NCBI GenBank assembly: GCA_905182985.1
Contig: CAJJDN010000027.1
Location: forward strand, 440,423 to 504,422
DNA from: Paramecium sonneborni
Taxonomy: Eukaryota > Ciliophora > Oligohymenophorea > Peniculida > Parameciidae
Reading direction: 5' to 3'
DNA: 64,000 bases
Numbering within the stretch: position 1 is the stretch's first letter; the number at the start of each line of letters is the position of its first letter. Below the pieces are notes generated by a model. The model saw nothing but the letters and a program-made list of their open reading frames with translations, ran no database searches and was not told where the DNA came from. Shown here piece after piece: positions 1 to 9,683 of this stretch. The translations under genes and the position numbers were made by a program.

Positions 1-227
1 AGTGTGTTATGCTTATTTTTTATGTTACGAAATGCTATCAATTAACTTCAATAGATAACGTCCTGGGAGGTCATGTTTAGATGCAAATGTTATCCCTAAA
101 TCTCTAGGATCATCATTTTCATAAATGTAGATTTAATCTCTCTCATCTTAAGTGATTTCTACAGTCTATAATCAATCACTCTCACTTTTACCATGATAGC
201 TAACAAAGTCCCATTATTATTTTGCAT
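1..227 (-). CDS. 3' part missing; unknown protein with a short ubiquitin-like or PFU-like stretch
   Basis: The gene is cut by the window edge and only its N-terminal part is seen. It opens with ATG-CAA-AAT at 227, 60 bp after the stop of the upstream syntaxin gene. A 26-nt GTA...TAG intron follows residue 12. The exon then reads on without TGA and contains the segment IYIYENDDPRDLGITFA. This pattern (acidic turn, then 'P..L...FA..H.L') occurs in short beta-grasp-like segments of several eukaryotic protein families, including PFU-type regions, but I cannot assign it to one. No function is claimed. TAA and TAG are read as Gln throughout. Confidence 0.55.
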
Positions 228-287
228 TTTAATAAATTAATCTAACTTAGATTTTTATATTCATTTCCATAATAATCCAAATCTAAT

Positions 288-1328
288 TCACCCGCTACTC
301 TTCACAAATTTCAATACTATTGGCGTTGTGATTATTCCTATTGCAATCAATCCAATCAATATTATACAACACATTTTCTAACGTATTATTACTATATTAT
401 TACTTTTCTACTCTTTTTATGTATTTTCTACTCTTCAGCCAATTTCTTCTCCCCTTTTACTATATAATTCTTGGCCTTGTTTAAATTTTATTCTATTCTC
501 TATAATATATTTAATACCTATACTCTCTATTTATTCACCTTATTGATTTACTAAAAATGCAATCTCAGATAACATTTAAAAACAATACTAAGTACTCTAC
601 AATATTTATTTATCTATACCTTCTCCAATTTCTATATATCCTAATATTTATTTTATATATCTTAAACTCTATAAACTAATTATAATGATGGTTGTCCTAA
701 AGTCTCCTTCATTACCATCTTCTCTAAACCTTATGGATCCTATATAATTTCTGTCTTCTATTATTCTGTTAAATTAGGTTCTAATATTTCTAACTATTTA
801 ATATGAATTGAAATACTTATCTTTTCATTTTCTTCTAAATTGTTTTATTGTAATTAAATATAGTATTCTATCCAGCTTATAAAATTAATCCCACTTCTTA
901 TTATATTGCCTTCTAATTATAAATCATTGCTCTCGTTTCTGGTTCATCAGGATCTCCTTCTTTAACTAATTTATCTATTTCATCAAATAACTTTTTTATT
1001 TCACTTGTATTCTTATTTATCTATCCTTATAATTAATCAACTTTCTTCATCGATTCTATTTTATTATATTTCTAATAACCTTTCTCTTTTTAAGTTGATG
1101 CAGCTGTCTAAATTACTTCTGTCAATCTACCTATTTCCTCATTATTATTTCGAATTATTTGTAATTTCATTTTTATCAATTAACTCTTCTTTTAAAAATC
1201 AGGCATCATTTCTGCTATTGATTATCTATTTGAAGCTATTAATTCCACTGTTATTCCATTCTATTAGGCTGTCTAATTAAATTCATTATCATTTTTACTT
1301 CTTTTAACTAATAATACAGATCATTCAT
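288..1328 (-). CDS. Qa-SNARE (syntaxin family)
   Basis: Tail-anchored membrane-fusion protein of about 305 residues. The model uses five tiny introns (26, 23, 23, 18 and 33 nt). Removing them gives exactly 306 codons, and each join restores sense. The N-terminal half is charged and helical, as in syntaxin Habc domains. The SNARE motif contains LEKSTQYCFQMLSEIAFLV followed by NQQGEQIESIEN; the second Q of NQQG sits at the zero-layer Gln position of Qa-SNAREs. A C-terminal hydrophobic helix (CCIILIGLIAIGIITT) precedes the TGA and is the expected membrane anchor. The 33-nt intron is a multiple of three and carries an in-frame TGA, so retention would stop translation. The start at 1328 lies 22 bp from a divergent neighbour's ATG. 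Which membrane it serves cannot be told from the sequence. Confidence 0.85.
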
Positions 1329-1350
1329 TTATTTAATTATATATATATAT
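1329..1350. promoter_or_regulatory. 22-bp bidirectional spacer between divergent starts
   Basis: Only 22 bp, mostly alternating A and T, separate the syntaxin ATG (minus strand) from the ATG of the next gene (plus strand). Any promoter elements for both genes must fit here or overlap the coding regions. This is the sequence context only; no transcription evidence is available. Confidence 0.4.
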
Positions 1351-1927
1351 ATGTTAGATTAGCGTCAAACTTTAAGTGATATTAAAAAACTCAGAAATAC
1401 TCCTTACCTTTATTACAAATAATACTAATCTATAGATAATAATTAAGATTACAAATAACCAAAAATGATTGCTAGACCAAATGTTAGGTATTTGATTATT
1501 TAATTTCTGAATGTAGATTCTCTCATTTATCAATAAATATGAAAATATGTCCAAATTATAATAACAACCAAACAAACTTCGACAATCAAGTCATTTACGT
1601 GAAAGAACTAAAACTTAGTCTAATTACAGAGCCTTTAGTATTAATTAAAAACCTACTTCCAATTCTAAAAGTCAGCCAGACTTGACTGATGAAAATGATA
1701 CCAATTTTATTCCCTATAGACAAAGAAACATTTCATAAAATAGTATCTCCATTTCATATGAAAATTCTCAAAAAAAATAGAGTTTTTTACCTACTATGAA
1801 ACATTAAGATCCCATGTTACAGACTTTCGGAAAATAACTTATCATAATTAAACCTAAGAGATTCCCAACTGAAATATTCTAAGGAAATGTTAGCAAAATG
1901 AAGAAGCAATTCTAATAAAATTATTGA
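1351..1927 (+). CDS. hypothetical low-complexity protein
   Basis: I do not recognise this gene. A model from ATG 1351 to TGA 1925-1927 gives about 180 residues if a 34-nt intron starting GTTAGG is removed near codon 45. That donor is less usual than GTA, so this splice is the weak point. The protein is rich in Gln, Ser, Asn and Lys, with no membrane segment or signal peptide. Near its C-terminus it has a more ordered stretch, KPKRFPTEIFQGN. The reading frame continues towards the kinase gene but is closed by TGA. The next ATG in the same frame, 24 bp later, starts the kinase. A single fused gene is possible but would need an intron I cannot find. Confidence 0.5.
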
Positions 1928-1951
1928 AATATATATTTATAACTAAATTTT

Positions 1952-3294
1952 ATGGATATCTCTTTTGATTTAGATCTTTAACTATTTCAACAAATAGGTC
2001 ATGGAGCTTTTAGTTAAGTATTTCTTGGACAATACAATTCCCAAAAGGTAGCAATCAAAGTACTCTTTTTCTTCAATTTAAAAGGTAATGGATCCTATAT
2101 ACATGGATTAATTTAAAAAGGAAGTCGAAATATTGGAGTCCTTACATCATCCTAATTTTGCTAAATACTACTATGTAATATAATATTCTATTTAAAGAGC
2201 AAAGAGACAGGAAATTCTCTTTACATAGTCTAAGAGTATTTAGAGGGAAAAACACTTAGTTAATTCATCAAAACTGTTGATATGGAAGAAACTCACATAA
2301 AACAAATCGTTATTGAATTGCTTAATTCAATATCTTATCTACATTCTCAGGATATTATACATCGAGACATTAAACCAGGTATTTGATATGTTTTCAATAG
2401 ATAATATAATAATTACCACAGAAGGATAGGTCAAACTTATTGATTTTGGGCTTAGTTCTCATTCAGAATCTAAATTATCTTATGATAAATGTGGAACTCT
2501 CTTGTTTATGGCTCCTGAAATGATTTTTAAATAACCATATCTTAAATCTGTAGATATATGGAGTTGTGGAATTATTGCTTATCAATTAATAAATAAGAAA
2601 CATCCTTTTTGGGATCCATCAGAATCTACTTCTACTTTTATTCAAAGAGTTTAATAATTCAACCCTAATTTTTATGAAATGGATGATTATTAAAGATCAT
2701 TCTTTTTAAAATGTGCTGCTTATTCACCTGAAGCAAGAATGAATGCCAATCAAGCTTTATAACATCCTTGGTTATCAGGAAAAGGAGAATTATGGTAACC
2801 AATTACTATGGCTGATATGAAAAGGCTTTTTGATAATAAAATGAAAACTATTTAAATCATTAAAGCCTTAATGATGATAAAATTATTATGCCAAAAATTT
2901 GGTACTTTTATACCAAGTGAATTCACTAATTATGAATTTAATGATTCGACAGCAGACACTAATACTAATTTCAAATTAAAACTTGTTAGAAGTAGTTCTC
3001 GAAATCCTTCATTTATTAAATAAGTTCGTAGTACAAGTACTATTTTCTTTGAAAGCAATAATCTACCTTCACCTATAAGATTTACTCATAATAATAAAAG
3101 AGTTTCTATTTCTCCAAATAAAACTATGTTACATTCTGAGTCAACTTAATTTGGCTAAATTGCTAAAAGAAATAATTAAGTTATAAAACTACCGTATTAT
3201 TATTGTATATCTATTTTTTAGTCCATTATCCAATTCTCCTATTTTAAAAAAACAAAGAAAAAGTAACTTAAATTTTAGATTGAAATAGTATTGA
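1952..3294 (+). CDS. serine/threonine protein kinase
   Basis: About 414 residues from ATG 1952, with four introns (25, 23, 22 and 28 nt); the sum leaves exactly 415 codons. The kinase domain begins almost at the N-terminus. It shows a glycine loop IGHGAFSQV, a VAIKV lysine strand, catalytic loop HRDIKPDN (a 22-nt intron lies inside it), DFGLS, a GT..FMAPEM activation-segment end and DIWSCGIIAY. All key catalytic residues are present, so it should be active. A Ser/Thr- and Lys-rich tail of about 130 residues follows and carries no recognised domain. The order of motifs resembles the CaMK/Ulk-like part of the kinome, but I would not place it in a named subfamily. Its start is 24 bp after the previous gene's stop. 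Confidence 0.88.
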
Positions 3295-3448
3295 AATTGT
3301 TTATTGATAAATATAAAGTTATTTACATTAACTTGAATTTTCTTTTGATTATTAAAATCATATTATTTATTATTATTAATAAATGAAAGAACTATTACTT
3401 TAAAAAATTATAAATTAGATAACACAAAATTTTTATAATAATTTATAT

Positions 3449-5230
3449 TCATTTACTTGCTGTTATAAAGGTTTTTGCAAAATAAAATTCTTGAAGAGTC
3501 TTAATTCTTTTTCCAAATTCACTTGATGCTAAAGGAAAAGAAGAGTCATGTGAAGAAGATCTTGGCTAAGTAGTTATAAAGGATCCAATTTAAGACTTAA
3601 TTTTTAGACAAACTTCTTGATTAGCTTGAAATTATTAAAATCTCATTCTTCTATAGGATTTTAAAACTTAACTTTCAAGTGCAAAATTATTTTAAGAAAT
3701 AGATTTTTACAAATTAATTGGTGGAATAACACTGCTACTTTTTGTTTGTGATTATTTCTTTTACTTCAATAATTCAATTTATTTCTTATGGAAAATAAAC
3801 ATATTTTCAGATTAAGGGGCAATTTTCTTACTAATTTAATTATTTGAATTAACAATATCAGTAGTAGTATACATATTTTTTTATTAAGATCTCAAAATTT
3901 TAGAGTTAAGTTTGTTAACATCTCTATATAATTCATCAACAGTGACTCTTTCTGTATTAGTACAATCAGGATACTAAAGTTTTTCCATTGCTTTATCTTA
4001 TTTTTATATATTTTCAAAAAGATACTTTTCTCGTCGAAGTAAATAAGATTTGATCACATGAGATTTCTCTTTTAGAATTTTAAGAAAATCAGGATGATTT
4101 TTTCTCACAATATTAAATGCATCACTTTCCATATAATAAGCGAGAGTATTATCAGAAGTCATACAAGAATAGAGTCTTACAGGAATATTGTCTAAGAGTT
4201 CAGCTTCTCCAACAAAAGAATTATCAGAAAGTTATGATAGAGTAACTTTCTTTTTAGGTTTTATTTTTTATTAGAATATAGATGGTTCTTTAAGTTTACC
4301 ATGTAAAGTATCCTCAGCATAAGATCTATAGATTTCTACTCTTCCTCTTACAATAAGTAAAAAGAATTTTGGTTCATCTCCTTCTTTCCATAAAATAGTT
4401 TATGGGGCAAATTCAATTTTTTAAAAATATTAAATAAACTTGGTAACAATAAATTTACTGACACCCACAAATATACTTAAGAAGTATTCAAATGTTTAAT
4501 TTTTTTCTTTTATAGATCTATCTCCAACACTTTTAAAATCTTGTCTATTCATTGTTAATACATGAAGTTCATCAGATAAAACTAAAATACTGGCAGTTCG
4601 TGGTTTATCAGATGATAATGCCATATCACCAAAGGCTTAACCTGAGTAAAATTAAAAGACTTTTTTATAATGACATATTCCATCTTTAAAATACATATTA
4701 TTGATTTCAAACGGGTTCTTTTATAAAGCTAGTAATAATTCCATTTAAAGATCTTACGGTCTTTTTTTCTTTTTAAACACAGTTTCATAATCTAACACTT
4801 CATCTTCAAAAGGGTTCAAATTACTTTTATATGTTTCAATAACCTCTCTATCATTTGAAATTTCTTCTTAAGATTTAGAAATAAAGACTCCAACCTCTCC
4901 AAGTAATATTAAATATACTTTGTCTCCATATTCCCCATAATTAAAAACTATTTGTCCTTTACTAAATTATTCATATTTGAAATATGAACAAGCTTAAGCA
5001 GCAAATTCTTCTATTTTAGTTCCTTCAGGGCAATTTTTTTTGAGAAACTCAATCTATGACATCATTGGAGCAATTTCTTCTAATAAGGATTACTAAGTAA
5101 TTCTTGTATATGATCTATAAAGATTTAGAGGAATCTTTAAGTTCTCTTCATTCTTCCTTCTCTATTAATTATCATCTACTTTTTAATCTTAAATCACAGA
5201 TTTCTTCATGTTTTTCATTGATTAATTCAT
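3449..5230 (-). CDS. protein with two cyclic-nucleotide-binding domains
   Basis: Intronless, 593 residues. The first cNMP-binding domain starts around residue 65 and includes FSKGQIVFNYGEYGDKVYLI and LLGEVGVF. After an insert it closes with FGDMALSSDKPRTASI, a good match to the phosphate-binding cassette (FGE.AL......RTA.V). A second domain around residues 290-420 has WKEGDEPKFFLLIVRGRVEI and SFVGEAELLDNIPVRLYS. It keeps the fold signature, but its cassette lacks the usual R-[TS]-A, so nucleotide binding there is doubtful. There is no kinase or channel segment in the same ORF. It may be a free-standing sensor or a regulatory subunit; this is an inference. A decayed inverted relative lies at 6235-6850. 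Confidence 0.85.
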
Positions 5231-5732
5231 TATAACAATAATAAAAAAATTATCAATAATTATCCTAACTATATTGATTCTTTTAGAGTCTAAATACTCA
5301 AACTTATTTATGATTTATTCAATAAATAACTTTATCAACTATTAATCCTACTCCAAATATTAATAGCTAAAAGATAAATATAAAATTAAATACTTAGTTA
5401 GAACTAAGAAGAACTTCCCAAGTATTTATTCTTATATGCTTAATTATTCTTCTTCTAGATTATTTCCTAATATTTTTTTAAATTATTCATATTTTAATTT
5501 GACATGTTAAAAAAGTTCAACTTGTTTCTAAATTCAATTAAAAACTATTCAATATAATTCTAACAAAGTTTTTATAAATGATTTTAATTAGAAACATAAT
5601 CAATAACTATATTCCACTGAGTATGGACAAGAAATGTGAATAAAGAATAATATAAACAATCATTTACTTCATATAAATTATCACAATAGATGTGTCAATT
5701 CGTTTAACAAGCTTTAATTTTTTGCATCATGG
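5231..5732. other. intergenic, no gene seen
   Basis: A very A+T-rich stretch between the start of the cNMP gene and a small relic. No reading frame supports a protein in either strand under the TGA-only code. I see no repeat or RNA-like structure. Confidence 0.4.
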
Positions 5733-6001
5733 ATGGATAAGGAGATTATTGTAAACAGTTGCAGACCTTTAATCAACCATGTGCCAACTATACATTTTAG
5801 TAACTTAATTATGGGATGTGAGAAGGTACAGCAATTGCTAGTTTTTCCACAAATATCATCAGGATCAGATTTGGCTCTTCATGTGCTGCAAAAAATGGAA
5901 AATTGTATACTTTTAATCTATTTGGTCATAAATACCTAAAATTAGCACTTCAAAAAAAATGTTAATATTTTTTATTTTTATATACTCAAACTCACTATTA
6001 A
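5733..6001 (+). pseudogene. unidentified coding relic with one TGA
   Basis: Reading TAA and TAG as Gln from the ATG at 5730-5732 gives MDGQGDYCKQLQTFNQPCAN and onwards. A TGA interrupts the frame near 5820, after which it continues with FGSSCAAKNGKLYTFN for another 50 codons. The composition (Cys, Gly, Ala, mixed codons) is protein-like and richer in G+C than its surroundings. I cannot identify the family. A missed intron could also explain the TGA, but I find no good GTA...TAG pair around it. Confidence 0.3.
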
Positions 6002-6234
6002 TCAAATCTTGTATAAATAATCATATTAATTTCATGATGTCCAAATAAATTACATAATTCCTAATCTAAACAATTTTAATTAAAGAATTATACCTATTAA
6101 TTAGTATTATTTCTAAATAATTAAATTTTTTTTGATTTGGTAAAAATTTAGCTTTAATAGACAACATCATTATCATGCTGATAATAGTTGACCTATCGAT
6201 CAAAAAATATACTCATCGTCAGAACACAATATAA

Positions 6235-6850
6235 TATTTTTATGAACCCCTTCTGATAAAATGAATTGTCTAGTTTGAATATAATTAATAGCCGAAACTA
6301 ATTTTTATTTTCCAATATCTACCATGATTATCTCAATTCGAATCAAAATTTATTCAGAAATCTACCAAAAATGAATCATTAAGATATTATGGTTATTCAA
6401 GAAAAATATAAATAACTCCCTCAAATATCCAATTACTAACCCTAACAATCACAGGATTAGAAATAATATGAAAAAAGTCTAAAAAAACTGGTAATTTTAT
6501 TCATAGCAAAAGGATCCTCATGTTCTTCATTAATATTCTGAAATTTATATAGAATATATAATGTAAAATAAAACATATCAAATTTTTGATTAAGCACTTA
6601 GGCATGCATAAATTAATAATGAGAATAAAGAATAACTTGAATCAGCATTAAATTTGAATGATAATATTGAAAATTGATGATAATGATTTAATAGAGTACT
6701 TGATTCTTTGCAAACAATCGAATTAATTAAATAAAATTGTACAGATGGCATGAAACTACCAGATTTTACTAGAAATGCCACTAAAAACTTCGATAAAAAA
6801 ATGTTTATAATCTTGAAGGGAGAAGTTTTAAGATAATATTATTGCGAGAT
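6235..6850 (+). pseudogene. decayed cyclic-nucleotide-binding protein, inverted relative of the gene at 3449-5230
   Basis: Short in-frame pieces with frame changes and TGA codons. The clearest piece (about 6690-6835) reads IELIKQNCTDGMKLPDFTRN and then KKMFIILKGEVLR. This lines up with IEFLKKNCPEGTKIEEFAAQ and VYLILLGEV of the intact cNMP gene 1.5 kb away on the other strand, but the 20-odd residues between the two beta strands are missing. An earlier piece (about 6250-6460) is Gln/Asn-rich and may be its N-terminal part. It is best read as a partial inverted duplication that has lost function. Confidence 0.5.
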
Positions 6851-6852
6851 TA

Positions 6853-7451
6853 TTATTCAATTATTTTTTTATATTTTATTGAATATTTTTAGTAAAATTT
6901 TATTATTAAATTTTATAGTTTATTTTCATTGAATAATTTTACTAAAGTATTATTATTAAATTTTATAATTTATTTTTCATAAAATATTTAGTGAAGTTAT
7001 ATTAGACAATTTTGTTTTTTATTTTTCTTTGACTATTTTTCGTAAAATTTTATGAATTTATTTTATAATTTATTTTTCATTGAATATTTTTAGTAAAGTT
7101 TTATTTATACATTTTATAATTTATTTTTCATTAACTATTTTAGTAAAGTTTTATTATACAATTATAATTTATTTTTGATTAAATATTTTAGTAAAGTTTT
7201 ACTATACAATTTTTAAATTTATTTTTGATTAAATATTTTATTAAATTTATTATACAATTTTTTTATTTATTCTTGATTAAATATTTTAGTAAAGTTGTGT
7301 TATTAATTATAATAATTTATTTTTGATTAAATATTTTAGTAAAGTTTTATTTTTAACTTTAATAATTTATTTTTGATTAAATATTTTAGTAAAGTTTTAT
7401 TTTTAACTTTAATAATTTATTTTTGATTAAATATTTTAGTAAAGTTTTATT
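6853..7451. repeat. A+T-rich minisatellite, about 50-bp unit, running into an assembly gap
   Basis: Degenerate tandem copies of a unit containing TTGATTAAATATTTTAGTAA. The copies become nearly perfect towards the right, with successive 50-bp units at about 7330, 7380 and 7430, and the array ends in the N run at 7452. Copies at the left end are more diverged and of variable length. There is no coding sense in it. The array is a likely reason the assembly broke here. Confidence 0.85.
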
Positions 7452-7908
7452 NNNNNNNNNNNNNNNNNNNNNNNNNNNNNNNNNNNNNNNNNNNNNNNNN
7501 NNNNNNNNNNNNNNNNNNNNNNNNNNNNNNNNNNNNNNNNNNNNNNNNNNNNNNNNNNNNNNNNNNNNNNNNNNNNNNNNNNNNNNNNNNNNNNNNNNNN
7601 NNNNNNNNNNNNNNNNNNNNNNNNNNNNNNNNNNNNNNNNNNNNNNNNNNNNNNNNNNNNNNNNNNNNNNNNNNNNNNNNNNNNNNNNNNNNNNNNNNNN
7701 NNNNNNNNNNNNNNNNNNNNNNNNNNNNNNNNNNNNNNNNNNNNNNNNNNNNNNNNNNNNNNNNNNNNNNNNNNNNNNNNNNNNNNNNNNNNNNNNNNNN
7801 NNNNNNNNNNNNNNNNNNNNNNNNNNNNNNNNNNNNNNNNNNNNNNNNNNNNNNNNNNNNNNNNNNNNNNNNNNNNNNNNNNNNNNNNNNNNNNNNNNNN
7901 NNNNNNNN
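7452..7908. other. assembly gap (457 N)
   Basis: Unresolved bases. The left edge is inside the 50-bp tandem array and the right edge is inside a G+C-rich island, so neither the true length nor the content of the gap can be inferred. Confidence 0.99.
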
Positions 7909-8325
7909 ACAATCCAATCACTCCCCTTCCTGAATTTTTAGGGAAGCTGGGTTTGGCATGCAGCCCAACTTTGATCCATTCCAAACTCGAAGAACTGTTC
8001 AGCCCAACCAACCCCATCCTGTACTAAGCTTCCTAGGATAGCCTAGCATCGACATAAGGTTGTTTTTAATTAAACCCTCCTGTCCATCATTGGAAACGCA
8101 CGCTCAGCCTCTGCCCATTGAGGATAACTTAAATATCTTTTTATTTCACCTTAATTAGGATCCAACAACTCTGACTGATGATGTTATTTATGAAAAATCT
8201 CGGATCCTCTTGGGCATGGGTCATCTGTTTCTCTATGAGAGTCTGAGAATTCCATTTGTGACGTTATTGAACTTCTATTCTCTTCTCCTCTAGTTTTTTT
8301 TTGAGATACTCCGCCAAAATATTGT
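7909..8325. other. G+C-rich island of unknown nature, possibly a structured RNA or foreign insert
   Basis: By eye roughly half G+C in its first 220 bp, against about a quarter in the rest of the window. It contains many short complementary segments, for example CTTCC...GGAAG near 7927-7952, GTTTGG...CCCAAC near 7958-7969 and CCTC...GAGG near 8105-8122. No Paramecium-like reading frame with familiar codon use is present. A minus-strand frame open for about 55 codons towards the gap has codon use unlike the other genes. I could not match it to rRNA, SRP RNA, RNase P RNA or spliceosomal RNA from memory. Only position, composition and pairing potential support it. Confidence 0.4.
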
Positions 8326-8908
8326 TTAATGTAATTTTTAAAATCTTTGTATTTTTTAAAATATTAGTTACAAATAAAATTATTTTAAAAAAAGAAGAAA
8401 TTACATTGTTAAATTCTATTATATATATAAATAATTTACTATATTTTTAACATTTTAAAATATTATATAAAAACTCAATTATTTAAATAAAAAGAACAAA
8501 TAAAATTGTTTATTCTATTATAATATAAAATATTTTATATAATTAAATTATTAAAATAAGAATAATATATAAAGTTATTTTTGTTAATTATTTCATAAAA
8601 ATATCAATTATTTAGATAAGAAGATTAAATAAAAATGTTTATCTCTTCTATTAAAATTTTTATATAATCATTTTATAAAAATATATTTTAAAATATACTA
8701 TATTTAACTATTCGTTAAAAAGATAAATTTTTAAAAAAGTTTATTTTTTATAATAACCTTACAAAAATACTTTTAAATAAAAATAATTATTTCAATAAGA
8801 TTTTGTATTGATATTGATTTAATAAGAGTTCAAGATAAAGTCTTGATAAGATTTTTGGATTAAATCCTTAATACCTACTTTTCAACTTGTATAATAAAAT
8901 AGAAAAAG
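8326..8908. other. intergenic A+T-rich, no gene seen
   Basis: Made almost entirely of A and T runs, with weak periodicity of ATTATTTAAATAA-type strings. No reading frame, tandem unit or RNA-like element can be supported. Confidence 0.4.
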
Positions 8909-9465
8909 GATGACATTAGAGAATAGTTTGAGAAAAATACTGAAAGAATTTAATAAATCATTCAAAAATTAAGATTGTTTTAAAATAACTAGTTAATTTT
9001 AGTAACATGAATTTTTACTGTAGACTGTTAGTTGAATTTTTCTTAGTTTAAGATCTGAAACTTTTAGGATAGGATTAATATAGAAGAATGGTGAAATAAT
9101 ATAGAAAGACCATTATATTGTGTAAAATATAAATGATTTAATGAACTTGAATAGTTAAATTTATAGAAATAATGTTATATTTAAATTTTTTTCTAAATAT
9201 AAAACTTTGAGATCAAGTTTAGAGAATTATTTTGAAGGAAATCCAATATTATGATGATTTGATAATTAAATGATGAGTAAATGTCAACTAATTTTTTTTA
9301 CAATTATTATACAAATTTTCTCATTAAATAAAATTCAGTTTCATTCATTTCATTGTATAAAATAATTAATCAAATTTTACTTAGTTCTGAATTTAGAAAT
9401 GATTTTAGAATTGATTTTTGAAAAAGTTAAAACAATTAAATCTTAAAAAACTTCAAATAATAAAA
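8909..9465 (+). pseudogene. decayed protein gene, family unknown
   Basis: From an ATG at about 8910 the frame reads MTLENSLRKILKEFNKSFKN and continues in one frame for about 180 codons. It is interrupted by TGA after 'LLQTVS' and by a TGA-TGA pair after 'FEGNPIL'. The segments between look like ordinary ciliate protein, with mixed charged and hydrophobic residues. No intron removes the stops. I do not recognise the family. Confidence 0.35.
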
Positions 9466-9683
9466 TTTGATGTTGATTTAGTAAATTGTTAGAGAAATAT
9501 TTCTATCATAACTTTAATTATAATAATAATTAAGTTAGTGATTTTTTTGGATAAAATTTAATTTTTGGATTGTTTTAATAATAAGAAGTTTGATTGTTAC
9601 ATAGATATTGATAAATAAAAGTAAACTTAAGAGAAAAGTCATTTGCATAATATAAATTTAATAATATATTTAAATTTTTGATT

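Noticed and set aside
7990..8060. On the minus strand, GGAAGCT, TTAGTAC and GGATGGG occur in the order seen in 5S rRNA.
   Set aside because: The spacing is wrong, the 5' half and the helices of 5S rRNA are missing, and known ciliate 5S rRNA reads differently in these parts.
8170..8255. TGATGATG followed about 70 bases later by CTGA, as in a box C/D snoRNA.
   Set aside because: The flanks do not form a terminal stem and no guide match could be tested, so the motifs are too short to count.
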